A stretch of 64,000 bases of DNA from Shimwellia blattae DSM 4481 = NBRC 105725 (GTDB lineage Bacteria > Pseudomonadota > Gammaproteobacteria > Enterobacterales > Enterobacteriaceae): the NCBI RefSeq assembly GCF_000262305.1, contig NC_017910.1:3162001-3226000 (forward strand), given 5' to 3'. Below the pieces are notes generated by a model. The model was not told where the DNA came from. It worked only from the letters and a program-made list of their open reading frames with translations, and made no database searches. Positions 42,988-50,979 of the stretch are shown in pieces. Position numbers and translations under genes: made by a program. Each line of letters opens with the position of its first letter. Within the stretch, counting starts at the first letter, position 1.

Positions 42988-43119
42988 GAAAATAAGCATC
43001 TTGACCCCAAAACCCATGAACTGATTGCGCTGGCCGTGGCCATTAACCTGAACACCGGCACAGCACTGACCTACACTGCGCGCGAGCTGGATGTGTACGA
43101 TAATCTACCGGACAAATAA
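42988..43119 (+). pseudogene. Fragment of a carboxymuconolactone-decarboxylase (AhpD-like) gene
   Basis: The open frame reads HLDPKTHELIALAVAINLNT, matching the start of the CMD domain (LDPKTRELIALAVA), but the CxxC active-site block that should follow is missing. After about 20 residues the sequence turns unrelated and stops at 43117-43119. There is no start codon or ribosome site. It is interpreted as a decayed, internally deleted remnant. The stretch 43120-43291 contains only a small GC stem (CGGCCCC 43129-43135 with GGGGCCG 43140-43146). Confidence 0.6.
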
Positions 43120-43291
43120 GTTTGCAGGCGGCCCCCCATGGGGCCGTCAAAACACTGACGATGATACAACGTAATGCTGACTTTGCGCAGCACGCTATCG
43201 GCGAGTACCCCCCTATTCGGGCGAAAACATATCTGCCGGGCTTTTATTATGAATTTAGCCTGACTGCGTAAATGCATTGTCCGGCATGTTC

Positions 43292-43564
43292 TCAGGCCCG
43301 GATATCGTCATACTCGCGAGTTTTATCAAACTCATGTTTGGCAAACGGGCAAAGAGGGATAATTTTGCGATTTTCGCGACGCATTTTCTCCACCACTTTC
43401 GCCACCAGTTGCTTTCCGACCCCTTGCCCCTTCAGGCTGGCATCGACATCAGTATGCTCAATAATGCTTAAATGGTCACCCGTCGGAACAAAAACGATTT
43501 CAGCGACCTGATTCCCCTGAGCATCATTCACATAGAATTTATTGTGTCCTTCCAGTATTTCCAT
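43292..43564 (-). CDS. yjdJ: YjdJ-type GNAT acetyltransferase-like protein
   Basis: 90 residues, a minimal GNAT domain of the NATD1/YjdJ type. The acetyl-CoA loop appears as LKGQGVGKQLVAKVVEKMR, and the C-terminal half has KIIPLCPFAKHEFDKTREYDD. This short GNAT group has no proven substrate. Length and sequence match E. coli YjdJ, and the gene follows yjdI by 11 bp as in E. coli, where the pair also forms a unit. Confidence 0.88.
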   Translation of the reverse strand: MEILEGHNKFYVNDAQGNQVAEIVFVPTGDHLSIIEHTDVDASLKGQGVGKQLVAKVVEKMRRENRKIIPLCPFAKHEFDKTREYDDIRA

Positions 43565-43575
43565 TTTTCCCTCGC

Positions 43576-43806
43576 TTATTTAAGACGATATTTCAGCGCC
43601 CCGCTCGGGCAGGTATCGATAACTCTGGTCACCGTTGAAACATCAACTTCATCAGGCATAATCCACGGCTTGCGCTTCAGATTGAACAGTTTGGCGCTAC
43701 CGCGTACACAATTTCCGGAGTGCTGACAAATCGCCGTACTGAAGTAGACATCGATTTTTTCCCCGGTATAGATGCGGTAACCCGCATCCTCAAGTTGCTT
43801 ATCCAT
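43576..43806 (-). CDS. yjdI: YjdI-type iron-sulfur (mono-cluster) protein
   Basis: 76 residues of the Fer4_19/divergent 4Fe-4S family. Conserved cysteines lie in AICQHSGNCVRG and VIDTCPSGALKY. The protein is small and cytosolic; a redox role is assumed. It lies directly upstream of yjdJ (11 bp) in the same order as E. coli. The pair sits in the middle of a degraded island beside thrW, a different location from E. coli. Confidence 0.88.
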   Translation of the reverse strand: MDKQLEDAGYRIYTGEKIDVYFSTAICQHSGNCVRGSAKLFNLKRKPWIMPDEVDVSTVTRVIDTCPSGALKYRLK

Positions 43807-43934
43807 GACATTGCCTCATTTTTAGTTTATCCCTTAAGCATAGCGCGTGAGTGTGAATCGCCACCACTTTAATGTTAGATGAGCAAACACTCGCCTTTTC
43901 TTTATCTTTAAGGATACAAACCCAGGGTAGGCTG

Positions 43935-44126
43935 GCTGATGCCGTCTGTCCGCTAAGTGCGCTACAGGAAATGGGCGGGTGGGAAAGTATCGAGATGGTA
44001 CAGCGTTATGCCCATCTGGCACCGAATCACCTGACGCAGCATGCCATGCAAATCGACGCATTCCTGGCGGGGAATGGCACAAATATAGCACAAGGCGCTT
44101 TTGCTGAACTGGTGAATATCGCGTGA
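43935..44126 (+). pseudogene. C-terminal remnant of a tyrosine-recombinase (phage/island integrase)
   Basis: The translated end reads PLSALQEMGGWESIEMVQRY, then AHLAPNHLTQHAMQIDAFL. This is the C-terminal box of P4/phage-type integrases with the catalytic tyrosine (QRYAHL). The Arg-His part and everything upstream are missing; upstream sequence is unrelated. The fragment stops 16 bp from the 3' end of tRNA-Thr (thrW), a known integration site for islands in enterobacteria. It is therefore the scar of a lost or deleted island. Confidence 0.8.
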
Positions 44127-44141
44127 ATTCGCGTGGTTAGA

Positions 44142-44217
44142 TGGTGCCGATAATAGGAGTCGAACCTACGACCTTCGCATTACGAATGCGCTGCTCTACC
44201 AACTGAGCTATATCGGC
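44142..44217 (-). tRNA. thrW: tRNA-Thr (CGU anticodon), thrW
   Basis: 76 bases on the minus strand: acceptor stem GCCGATA/TATCGGC, D-loop AGTTGGTA, anticodon loop TTCGTAA with CGT at positions 34-36, T-loop GGTTCGACTCC and an encoded CCA end. It lies downstream of proA as in E. coli. An accC-like hairpin (ACCGTGC 44225-44231 with GCACGGT 44244-44250) lies between proA and the tRNA; it lacks a T-run. Confidence 0.97.
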
Positions 44218-44330
44218 CCTGAAGACCGTGCCTGCGATTGCGAGCACGGTGTGCAAGGGTAAGGAAAAGTGGGTGATACGTCAATGGCCTGGATGTCTGA
44301 CCGGCGATTTTTGCACCACCCTCCTCCTTA

Positions 44331-45584
44331 TCAGGCACGAATAGTGTTATCCCCGAAGCCAATCCACTTATAGGTGGTCAGCGCCTCCAGCCCCATCGGG
44401 CCACGAGCGTGCAGCTTCTGGGTGCTTACCGCCACCTCAGCCCCGAGGCCAAACTGGCCGCCATCCGTAAATCGGGTGGAAGCATTCACATACACCGCCG
44501 CGGAATCCACCTCGTTCACGAAACGCTCCGCGTGGCGGATATTACGGGTCAGGATAGCATCGGAGTGCTGGGTGCCGTGGGTGCGGATATGCTCGATGGC
44601 TTCATCCAGGGAGTCCACCAGCTTCACGTTCAGGTGCAGCGACAAAAACTCATTGTCGTACTCTTCAGGTTTCACCGGCACCACCGTCGCCGGGCCGTCA
44701 CTCAGCAGGCTGAACACATTCGGATCCGCATGCAGGGTCACGCCGTTATCCGCCATACGCTGGCTCAGCTCTGGCAGAAAATCGCAGGCGATGGCTTTAT
44801 GCACCAGCAGCGTCTCCAGCGTATTACAGGTGCTCGGGCGCTGGGTCTTGGCATTGGTAATCACATCCAGCGCCGGGGCTATCTCTGCGCTTTCATCCAC
44901 CAGGGTATGGCACACGCCGATCCCGCCGGTGATCACCGGAATAGTGGCCTGCTCGCGGCACAGTTTGTGCAGGCTGGCGCCGCCGCGCGGAATCAGCATG
45001 TCGATATACTGATCCATGCGCAGCATCTCGTTTACCAGTGCCCGATCCGGGCTTTCAATGGCCTGGACCGCACCGGCAGGCAAACCACACGCTTCCAGCG
45101 CCTGCTGAATAACCCGCACCGTGGCCGCATTCGTACGGCAGGTTTCTTTACCGCCGCGCAGGATCACCGCATTACCGGTTTTCAGGCACAGAGAGGCAAC
45201 ATCCACCGTGACATTCGGGCGGGCTTCATAAATCACCCCGATAACCCCCAGCGGCACCCGGCGGCGTTCAATGCGCAGCCCGCTATCCAGCAGCCCGCCG
45301 TCAATCACCTGGCCTACCGGATCCGCCAGATTACAGACCTGACGCACGTCACCGGCAATCCCGGCCAGGCGCGCAGTGGTCAGCGCGAGACGATCAAGCA
45401 TCGCCTCGCTCAGGCCATTTTTTCTGGCCTCGTCGACATCCTGCCGGTTCGCCGCCAGAATCGCATCTGACTGCGCTTCCAGCGCGTCGGCTATCTTCTC
45501 CAGCACCTGGTTCTTTTCGCGGCTGGAAAGCAGCGCCAGTTTGTAAGAAGCCGCCTTCGCCGCTTTACCCATTTGTTCCAGCAT
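44331..45584 (-). CDS. proA: Gamma-glutamyl phosphate reductase
   Basis: 417 residues, the second enzyme of proline synthesis: NADPH reduction of gamma-glutamyl phosphate to glutamate semialdehyde. Family landmarks are MLEQMGKAAKAASYKLALLS at the start, YEARPNVTVDVASLCLKTGN, QRPSTCNTLETLLV with the catalytic Cys, and the C-terminal FGLGAEVAVSTQKLHARGPM. ATG at 45584 has GGAG upstream and matches E. coli ProA; the proB stop is 10 bp before it, so the genes are cotranscribed. Confidence 0.97.
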   Translation of the reverse strand: MLEQMGKAAKAASYKLALLSSREKNQVLEKIADALEAQSDAILAANRQDVDEARKNGLSEAMLDRLALTTARLAGIAGDVRQVCNLADPVGQVIDGGLLDSGLRIERRRVPLGVIGVIYEARPNVTVDVASLCLKTGNAVILRGGKETCRTNAATVRVIQQALEACGLPAGAVQAIESPDRALVNEMLRMDQYIDMLIPRGGASLHKLCREQATIPVITGGIGVCHTLVDESAEIAPALDVITNAKTQRPSTCNTLETLLVHKAIACDFLPELSQRMADNGVTLHADPNVFSLLSDGPATVVPVKPEEYDNEFLSLHLNVKLVDSLDEAIEHIRTHGTQHSDAILTRNIRHAERFVNEVDSAAVYVNASTRFTDGGQFGLGAEVAVSTQKLHARGPMGLEALTTYKWIGFGDNTIRA

Positions 45585-45594
45585 GCTCAGCTCC

Positions 45595-46698
45595 TTAATT
45601 GACAATCATATCGTCACGATGCACGGCAACCGGGCCGTATTCATAGCCCAGAATCGCGTCTATCTGCTGGGAGTGGTGCCCGGCAATGCGCCGCAGTGCG
45701 TCGCTGTTATAGCGGCTGACCCCGTGGGCAATATCGCGCCCGTCCAGGCTGCGGATACGCACCACTTCCCCGCGGGAGAAATTCCCCGCCACCGTTTTAA
45801 TCCCTTTAGGTAACAGTGAGCTGCCCCGCTCGATAATCGCCTGGCGCGCCCCCTCATCCACGGTTATCTCCCCGGCGGGCGGTGCGCCGAAGATCCAGCG
45901 CTTACGGTTTTCCATTGGCGATTCCTGGGCGTGGAAACGGGTCCCTACCGGGATCCCTTCCAGCGCATCACCAATCACACCCGGGCGGCTACCGGCCGCG
46001 ATGATGGTCTCAATCCCCGCCCGGTTCGCCACATCGGCGGCCTGCAGCTTGGTCCCCATGCCGCCAGTGCCCAGCCCGGAAACGCTATCCCCGGCAATGG
46101 CCCGCAGCGTATCGGTAATACCGTGGACATCTTTGATAAGTTCCGCATCCGGATTACTGCGCGGATCGGCGGTAAACAGCCCCTGCTGATCGGTCAGCAG
46201 CAGCAGCTTATCGGCACCGGCCAGGATCGCCGCCAGTGCGGAGAGGTTATCGTTATCCCCTACCTTAATTTCGCTGGTGGCGACGGCGTCGTTTTCGTTG
46301 ATAACCGGCACAATTTTGTTGTCCAGCAGGGCGTGCAGTGTATCTCTGGCGTTCAGAAAGCGTTCGCGATCTTCCATGTCGGCACGGGTCAGCAGCATCT
46401 GGCCGATATGAATACCGTAAATGGAAAACAGCTGTTCCCACAGCTGGATCAGGCGGCTCTGCCCCACGGCGGCCAGCAGCTGTTTGGAGGCTATCGTTGC
46501 CGGGAGCTCCGGATAGCCAAGATGCTCGCGCCCGGCGGCCATGGCCCCGGAGGTGACAATCACAATACGGTGCCCTGCGGCGTGAAGGTGCGCACACTGG
46601 CGAACAAGCTCCACAATATGGGCGCGATTCAGGCGGCGGGAGCCACCGGTCAATACACTGGTACCCAGTTTTACAACCAGGGTCTGGCTGTTACTCAT
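45595..46698 (-). CDS. proB: Glutamate 5-kinase
   Basis: 367 residues, the first and feedback-controlled step of proline synthesis (ATP phosphorylation of glutamate). An amino-acid kinase domain (~1-255) opens with LVVKLGTSVLTGGSRRLNRA and contains INENDAVATSEIKVGDNDNL and GTGGMGTKLQAADVA. A C-terminal PUA domain (~275-360) has the ARQAIIERGSSLLPKGI start and RIRSLDGRDIAHGVSRY. It is upstream of proA by 10 bp. In E. coli phoE precedes it; here the gap to crl is only 228 bp and contains no porin gene. Confidence 0.97.
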   Translation of the reverse strand: MSNSQTLVVKLGTSVLTGGSRRLNRAHIVELVRQCAHLHAAGHRIVIVTSGAMAAGREHLGYPELPATIASKQLLAAVGQSRLIQLWEQLFSIYGIHIGQMLLTRADMEDRERFLNARDTLHALLDNKIVPVINENDAVATSEIKVGDNDNLSALAAILAGADKLLLLTDQQGLFTADPRSNPDAELIKDVHGITDTLRAIAGDSVSGLGTGGMGTKLQAADVANRAGIETIIAAGSRPGVIGDALEGIPVGTRFHAQESPMENRKRWIFGAPPAGEITVDEGARQAIIERGSSLLPKGIKTVAGNFSRGEVVRIRSLDGRDIAHGVSRYNSDALRRIAGHHSQQIDAILGYEYGPVAVHRDDMIVN

Positions 46699-46853
46699 GA
46701 TTTTCTGCCGTTCAACAAAATAAGATTAACCAGCTGACGTTTTAGCAGGCATGGCGCCGCTTGCCAACTGGCGAAGAAAAAATCCCGCACGCCATATAAT
46801 GCCATTTTTCCGGGCCCATCCCCACCCCGCCGCTACATTGCGTTATCCGGGCC

Positions 46854-46879
46854 AAAAAAAAGCCACCCGGAAGGTGGCT
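46854..46879 (-). terminator. Rho-independent terminator of crl
   Basis: AGCCACC (46861-46867) pairs with GGTGGCT (46873-46879); on the minus strand the stem is followed by eight U (complement of the A-run at 46854-46861). It lies 47 bp past the crl stop. Confidence 0.88.
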
Positions 46880-46925
46880 ACTGGCAGCGGGGTAAACCGG
46901 CGGGCGCAATCACCGCCAGAGTCCG

Positions 46926-47327
46926 TTACGCCGTCAGCTTGATTGTCAGGCCGTTGCTGTCGTCGGCAGGCAGCAGCCCCAGTTTCAGCTCCTCCAGCTG
47001 AACACGCAGGCGTTCGTGAAAATCCCGCAGCGTCTGGGCCAGTTTCTCATCCACTTGCGGATCGCTGATTTCCGTTGCCACCCAGTGGCCGTTTTTATCA
47101 AACAGCCCTATCTGGTAGACGTAAGTAAAATGGTCTGGCTGTGCATCCAGCTCAAGCCACCAGCCCCAGAACTCACGCTTTTCCGGCGCGGGCTTCACAT
47201 TCACGCACACGGCCAGACAATCAAAAAAGAAACGGCTGTCCCCGCACTGGTTTTCCCGCAGATACGGGCCCAGTGCGTGGAACTTCTTCAGTAATCTACT
47301 TCTGGTATGTCCACTTGGTAACGTCAT
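46926..47327 (-). CDS. crl: Sigma-S holoenzyme assembly factor Crl
   Basis: 133 residues, the normal Crl length. It binds sigma-S and helps it join RNA polymerase, so it favours stationary-phase, curli and biofilm genes. Conserved blocks are LLKKFHALGPYLRENQCG, FFFDCLAVCVNVKPAPEKRE, and FWGWWLELDAQPDHFTYVYQ. ATG at 47327 has AGGAG upstream and gives the standard MTLPSGHTRSR start. It is monocistronic with its own terminator. Confidence 0.96.
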   Translation of the reverse strand: MTLPSGHTRSRLLKKFHALGPYLRENQCGDSRFFFDCLAVCVNVKPAPEKREFWGWWLELDAQPDHFTYVYQIGLFDKNGHWVATEISDPQVDEKLAQTLRDFHERLRVQLEELKLGLLPADDSNGLTIKLTA

Positions 47328-47384
47328 TGCGATCTCCTGTTGTGAAGTCACTGTTTTACCAAACTGTTAAAAATTAGCAATCCA

Positions 47385-48632
47385 TTAACCGAGACGATGA
47401 CGCATCCACTCGGCGGTCTGAGAAAGGGCTTTATCAAAATTACGGTACACCGGGCGGAACGGGATCTGCAGCAGTTTGCCATCACAGGAGGATGAAACAA
47501 TCAGCCGGGACTCCTCTTCCGGGCTGAACGGGTCATTATCCCAGTACCCGGAAAGCATCGGTGTCGGGCAGCGCCGCCCGAGCAGCCCCTGGGTTTTCAG
47601 CGAATAGCGGTTCAGCTCTACCCGCAGTGCGCTGTCGGAGGCATCCGCCATACCTAAGCGGCTGGCCAGCACATCCAGGTACATTTCAGGCACGGCCCCC
47701 TGCTGTAAGGGGTCTATCAACAGGCTATGGACAATGGGCCCCAGGCAGGCCACCGCCTTCAGACGCCCGGCCTCCAGATACCCCAGGCGCACCGCGATAT
47801 TCGCCCCAAAGCGGAAGCCAAACGCCGCTACCCGGGTGTGATCCACCCAGGGCACATCGCGCAGGGACTGCAGCACATGCTGGTGCAACAGGCTGGTGTC
47901 CTGGGTCAGTGTCCATTTGCTGGATAAGCCGACAGAGGGCACGTCAATCGTCAGCATCGCCATGCCCAGCGGGGCAAAATAGCGCTCAAACAGGGTATAA
48001 TAATCGCTTTGTAACGAGTCCAGCCCGCCGCAAAGTAACACCGTCGGGCACGGCCCTTCGACATTATCCGGCAGGTGTAAAAACCCCGTGATATCACTGC
48101 CGCCAGGGATGCTGAAATCCAGCTGGCGCAGGCTGCCGCCCAGGTGCTCTGCGGCCTCTGAATAGGCACGATTCGCCAGCACCAGGGCCTGCTCAGAGAG
48201 CGAGTCCCCCTTGATGAACGGATACGCGGCAATGCTGTACAGGTTGCTGGCCGTTAACCATTCCCGGCCAATGCGGGCAGGCTCGCTTTGCTGCCCGGCC
48301 TTCTGCTGCCAGACCATCGCCTGCTTAGACCATTCGTAGATCCAGTTGCCGCCCCGGTAACCCACCACCGTATCGAATAAGTCATCGCTGGTGCGCTCGG
48401 CCTTACTGGCCGCAATCCGCGACAGCACCTCAATGATTTCGCGGGGATCGACACCGCGCCATACCCACAGCAGGCGGTTAAGCAGACGATACCAGCGGTG
48501 ATCGGTGCGCCCGTCCAGGGCGGAGGAGATAGACGGCCCCTCCCCTTGCTGAAAGCGGCGTACCAGAGTGGATGTTTCGGGGTGTTTGAAACGTGGCTTA
48601 AAAAGAGTTTCGCTGAGGTTAGCCTGGGGCAT
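47385..48632 (-). CDS. frsA: Esterase FrsA (fermentation-respiration switch protein)
   Basis: 415 residues of the FrsA/YafA family, an alpha/beta-hydrolase-fold protein with a long N-terminal cap. Matching blocks: SETLFKPRFKHPETSTLVRR, WRGVDPREIIEVLSRIA, PTVLLCGGLDSLQSDYY and AAFGFRFGANIAVRLGYLEA. E. coli FrsA binds EIIA-Glc and affects the balance between fermentation and respiration, and esterase activity has been reported. Order gpt-frsA-crl is as in E. coli. Confidence 0.95.
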   Translation of the reverse strand: MPQANLSETLFKPRFKHPETSTLVRRFQQGEGPSISSALDGRTDHRWYRLLNRLLWVWRGVDPREIIEVLSRIAASKAERTSDDLFDTVVGYRGGNWIYEWSKQAMVWQQKAGQQSEPARIGREWLTASNLYSIAAYPFIKGDSLSEQALVLANRAYSEAAEHLGGSLRQLDFSIPGGSDITGFLHLPDNVEGPCPTVLLCGGLDSLQSDYYTLFERYFAPLGMAMLTIDVPSVGLSSKWTLTQDTSLLHQHVLQSLRDVPWVDHTRVAAFGFRFGANIAVRLGYLEAGRLKAVACLGPIVHSLLIDPLQQGAVPEMYLDVLASRLGMADASDSALRVELNRYSLKTQGLLGRRCPTPMLSGYWDNDPFSPEEESRLIVSSSCDGKLLQIPFRPVYRNFDKALSQTAEWMRHRLG

Positions 48633-48686
48633 TGCGTTCTACCTCTGAATGTCAGTCATAGCGCCTATTGTACCTGCTCCCGGCGT

Positions 48687-48719
48687 AAAAAAAATTACGC
48701 CCGGACAAGCCGGGCGTAA
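48687..48719 (-). terminator. Rho-independent terminator of gpt
   Basis: TTACGCCCGG (48695-48704) pairs with CCGGGCGTAA (48710-48719). On the minus strand the stem is followed by a U-run (complement of the A-run 48687-48694). It lies between gpt and frsA, so the two are separate transcripts. Confidence 0.9.
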
Positions 48720-48750
48720 ATCTTCAGTTGTGGTGCACTGCGCGTGGGGA

Positions 48751-49209
48751 TTAACGGCCACCCAGCGGCGGCACAAAGCAGATCCCCATATCCCAGGGCT
48801 GCTCAATCCAGGTATTTTGCTGGATATCAATAACGTAATCATCCACCAGCGGGCGGCCAGCCGGTTTAGCGAAAATCGTCACAAAGTGCGCTTTCGGGTA
48901 CATCTCACGAATAGCCACCGCTGTACCGCCGGTATCGACCAGATCGTCGATGACGATAAAGCCTTCACCATCCCCTTCGGCGCGTTTGATAACTTTCAGT
49001 TCACGCTGATTGTCGTGGTCATAGCTGGAGATGCACACGGTGTCCACATTACGGATCCCTAACTCGCGTGCCAGCAGAGCCCCGGGAACCAGACCACCGC
49101 GGCTAACCGCAATAATGCCTTTCCACTGGTCGGCAGGCAGTAAGCGGCTTGCCAGTGTGCGTGCATGGATCTGCAACATATCCCAGGTGACGACGTATTT
49201 TTCGCTCAT
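48751..49209 (-). CDS. gpt: Xanthine-guanine phosphoribosyltransferase
   Basis: 152 residues, identical in length to E. coli Gpt. It salvages xanthine and guanine to XMP/GMP using PRPP. The PRPP loop is FIVIDDLVDTGGTAVAI (~84-100), and the N-terminal KYVVTWDMLQIHARTLASRL and IAVSRGGLVPGALLARELGI blocks are conserved. It is divergent from pepD; the 262 bp between them (49210-49471) must hold both promoters. Confidence 0.97.
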   Translation of the reverse strand: MSEKYVVTWDMLQIHARTLASRLLPADQWKGIIAVSRGGLVPGALLARELGIRNVDTVCISSYDHDNQRELKVIKRAEGDGEGFIVIDDLVDTGGTAVAIREMYPKAHFVTIFAKPAGRPLVDDYVIDIQQNTWIEQPWDMGICFVPPLGGR

Positions 49210-49471
49210 GTGAATGAATCCCAGCCTGTTAAAAACGGCTTAAAAAGTGTTCGGGGGAAAATAGGTTGCGCGAGATTATAGAGATCTGTAGCACGAAAAA
49301 CCAGTGTTTAACGGGCTTGCGGCCGGAATTTCCCCGGGGAAGTGCTCCACCAGGCCCGATAAAGTGTTATCCTCAGCCCACTGCGCAAGCCCCGCTTGTG
49401 ATGACTAACATTCCGGTAAAACCACGACCGGCCGCGCCTGTGGCGCCGCGTCAACCTCAAGGAGACTCATC

Positions 49472-50929
49472 GTGTCTGAATTGTCTCAATTATCCCCGCA
49501 ACCACTGTGGGATATTTTTGCCAAAATCTGTTCTATTCCTCATCCGTCTTATCATGAGCAACAGCTGGCAGAGCACATCCTGTCCTGGGCAAAAGAGAAA
49601 GGGCTGCACGCTGAGCGTGATCAGGTAGGCAATATTCTGATCCGTAAACCTGCCACCCCCGGCATGGAAAACCGCAAACCTGTCGTGCTCCAGGCACACC
49701 TCGATATGGTGCCGCAGAAGAATAACGACACGGTTCATGATTTCACCAAAGATCCCATCCAGGCGTATGTGGATGGCGAATGGGTCAAAGCCCGTGGCAC
49801 CACCCTGGGTGCGGATAACGGCATCGGCATGGCTTCCGCCCTGGCGGTGCTGGCGGATGACAGCGTACAGCATGGCCCGCTGGAAGTGCTGCTGACCATG
49901 ACCGAAGAAGTCGGCATGGATGGCGCCTTCGGCCTGCAGGCCGGCTGGCTGCAGGGTGACATTCTGATCAATACCGACTCAGAAGAAGAAGGCGAAATCT
50001 ACATGGGTTGCGCTGGCGGCATTGATTTCATCACCACGCTGAAGCTGGATCGCGAAGCGATTCCGGCAGGCTACCAGACCGTGAAGCTGACCCTCAAAGG
50101 CCTTAAAGGCGGCCACTCCGGTGGCGATATCCACCTGGGGCTGGGTAATGCCAACAAACTGCTGGCCCGCTTCCTGGCAGGCCACGCGGCAGAGCTGGAC
50201 GCACGGCTGATTGACTTCACCGGCGGCACCCTGCGTAACGCCATTCCCCGTGAAGCCTTTGCCGTTCTCGCCGTACCGGCGGCAAATGTCGCGACCCTGA
50301 AAACCCTGGCTGGCACCTACCTGGCTATCCTGAAAAATGAGCTGGCGGCGGTTGAGAAAAACATCACCGTGCAGGTTGACGATATCGCCACCACCCACGC
50401 GGCGATGACTAATGCCAGCCGCGATGCGTTTATCCGCCTGATGAACGCCACCCCGAACGGGGTGATCCGTAATTCAGATGTCGCCAGAGGCGTGGTGGAA
50501 ACCTCTCTGAACCTCGGCGTGGTCACCACTGATGCTGATCAAGCGCAGGTTATCTGCCTGATCCGCTCGCTTATCGACAGCGGTAAAGAGTATGTGGTCA
50601 GCATGCTGGAGTCCCTCGGTGCGCTGGCTGGTGCCAGCACCGAAGCCAAAGGCAGCTACCCGGGCTGGCAGCCCGATGCCAACTCCCCGGTGATGCACCT
50701 GGTGCGCGAGACCTACCAGCGCCTGTTCGGCAAGACCCCGAACATTCAGGTGATCCACGCGGGTCTGGAATGTGGCCTGTTCAAGAAACCGTATCCGGAG
50801 ATGGATATGGTCTCCATCGGGCCGACCATTACCGGGCCGCACTCCCCGGATGAGCAGGTACATATCGCAAGCGTAGGCCAGTACTGGACCCTGCTGACCG
50901 AGCTGCTCAAAGCCATTCCGGCGAAGTAA
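49472..50929 (+). CDS. pepD: Cytosol non-specific dipeptidase (aminoacyl-histidine dipeptidase)
   Basis: 485 residues of the M20 metallopeptidase family. Zinc and catalytic motifs are VVLQAHLDMVPQKN, TTLGADNGIGMA, MTEEVGMDGAFG and GGHSGGDIHLG. It hydrolyses dipeptides such as Xaa-His in the cytosol. The start is GTG at 49472 with AAGGAG upstream, as in E. coli pepD. It is followed by a strong terminator. Confidence 0.96.
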   Translation: MSELSQLSPQPLWDIFAKICSIPHPSYHEQQLAEHILSWAKEKGLHAERDQVGNILIRKPATPGMENRKPVVLQAHLDMVPQKNNDTVHDFTKDPIQAYVDGEWVKARGTTLGADNGIGMASALAVLADDSVQHGPLEVLLTMTEEVGMDGAFGLQAGWLQGDILINTDSEEEGEIYMGCAGGIDFITTLKLDREAIPAGYQTVKLTLKGLKGGHSGGDIHLGLGNANKLLARFLAGHAAELDARLIDFTGGTLRNAIPREAFAVLAVPAANVATLKTLAGTYLAILKNELAAVEKNITVQVDDIATTHAAMTNASRDAFIRLMNATPNGVIRNSDVARGVVETSLNLGVVTTDADQAQVICLIRSLIDSGKEYVVSMLESLGALAGASTEAKGSYPGWQPDANSPVMHLVRETYQRLFGKTPNIQVIHAGLECGLFKKPYPEMDMVSIGPTITGPHSPDEQVHIASVGQYWTLLTELLKAIPAK

Positions 50930-50952
50930 TTCCCCGCACGCCTGAGCCTCAA

Positions 50953-50978
50953 CGCCCCCGCACTGCGGGGGCGTTTTT
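50953..50978 (+). terminator. Terminator of pepD, possibly shared with dinB
   Basis: CGCCCCCGC (50953-50961) pairs with GCGGGGGCG (50965-50973) and is followed by TTTTT (50974-50978). It ends 2 bp before the dinB stop on the other strand, so the reverse transcript forms the same stem with a weaker tail. Confidence 0.9.
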
Positions 50979-50979
50979 G

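Noticed and set aside
43834..44091. Minus-strand 85-residue frame opposite the integrase fragment
   Set aside because: The plus strand has the clear tyrosine-recombinase C-terminus; the opposite frame is its shadow.
44409..45470. Plus-strand 353-residue open frame opposite proA
   Set aside because: proA is unambiguous; the antisense frame reflects GC-rich codon bias.
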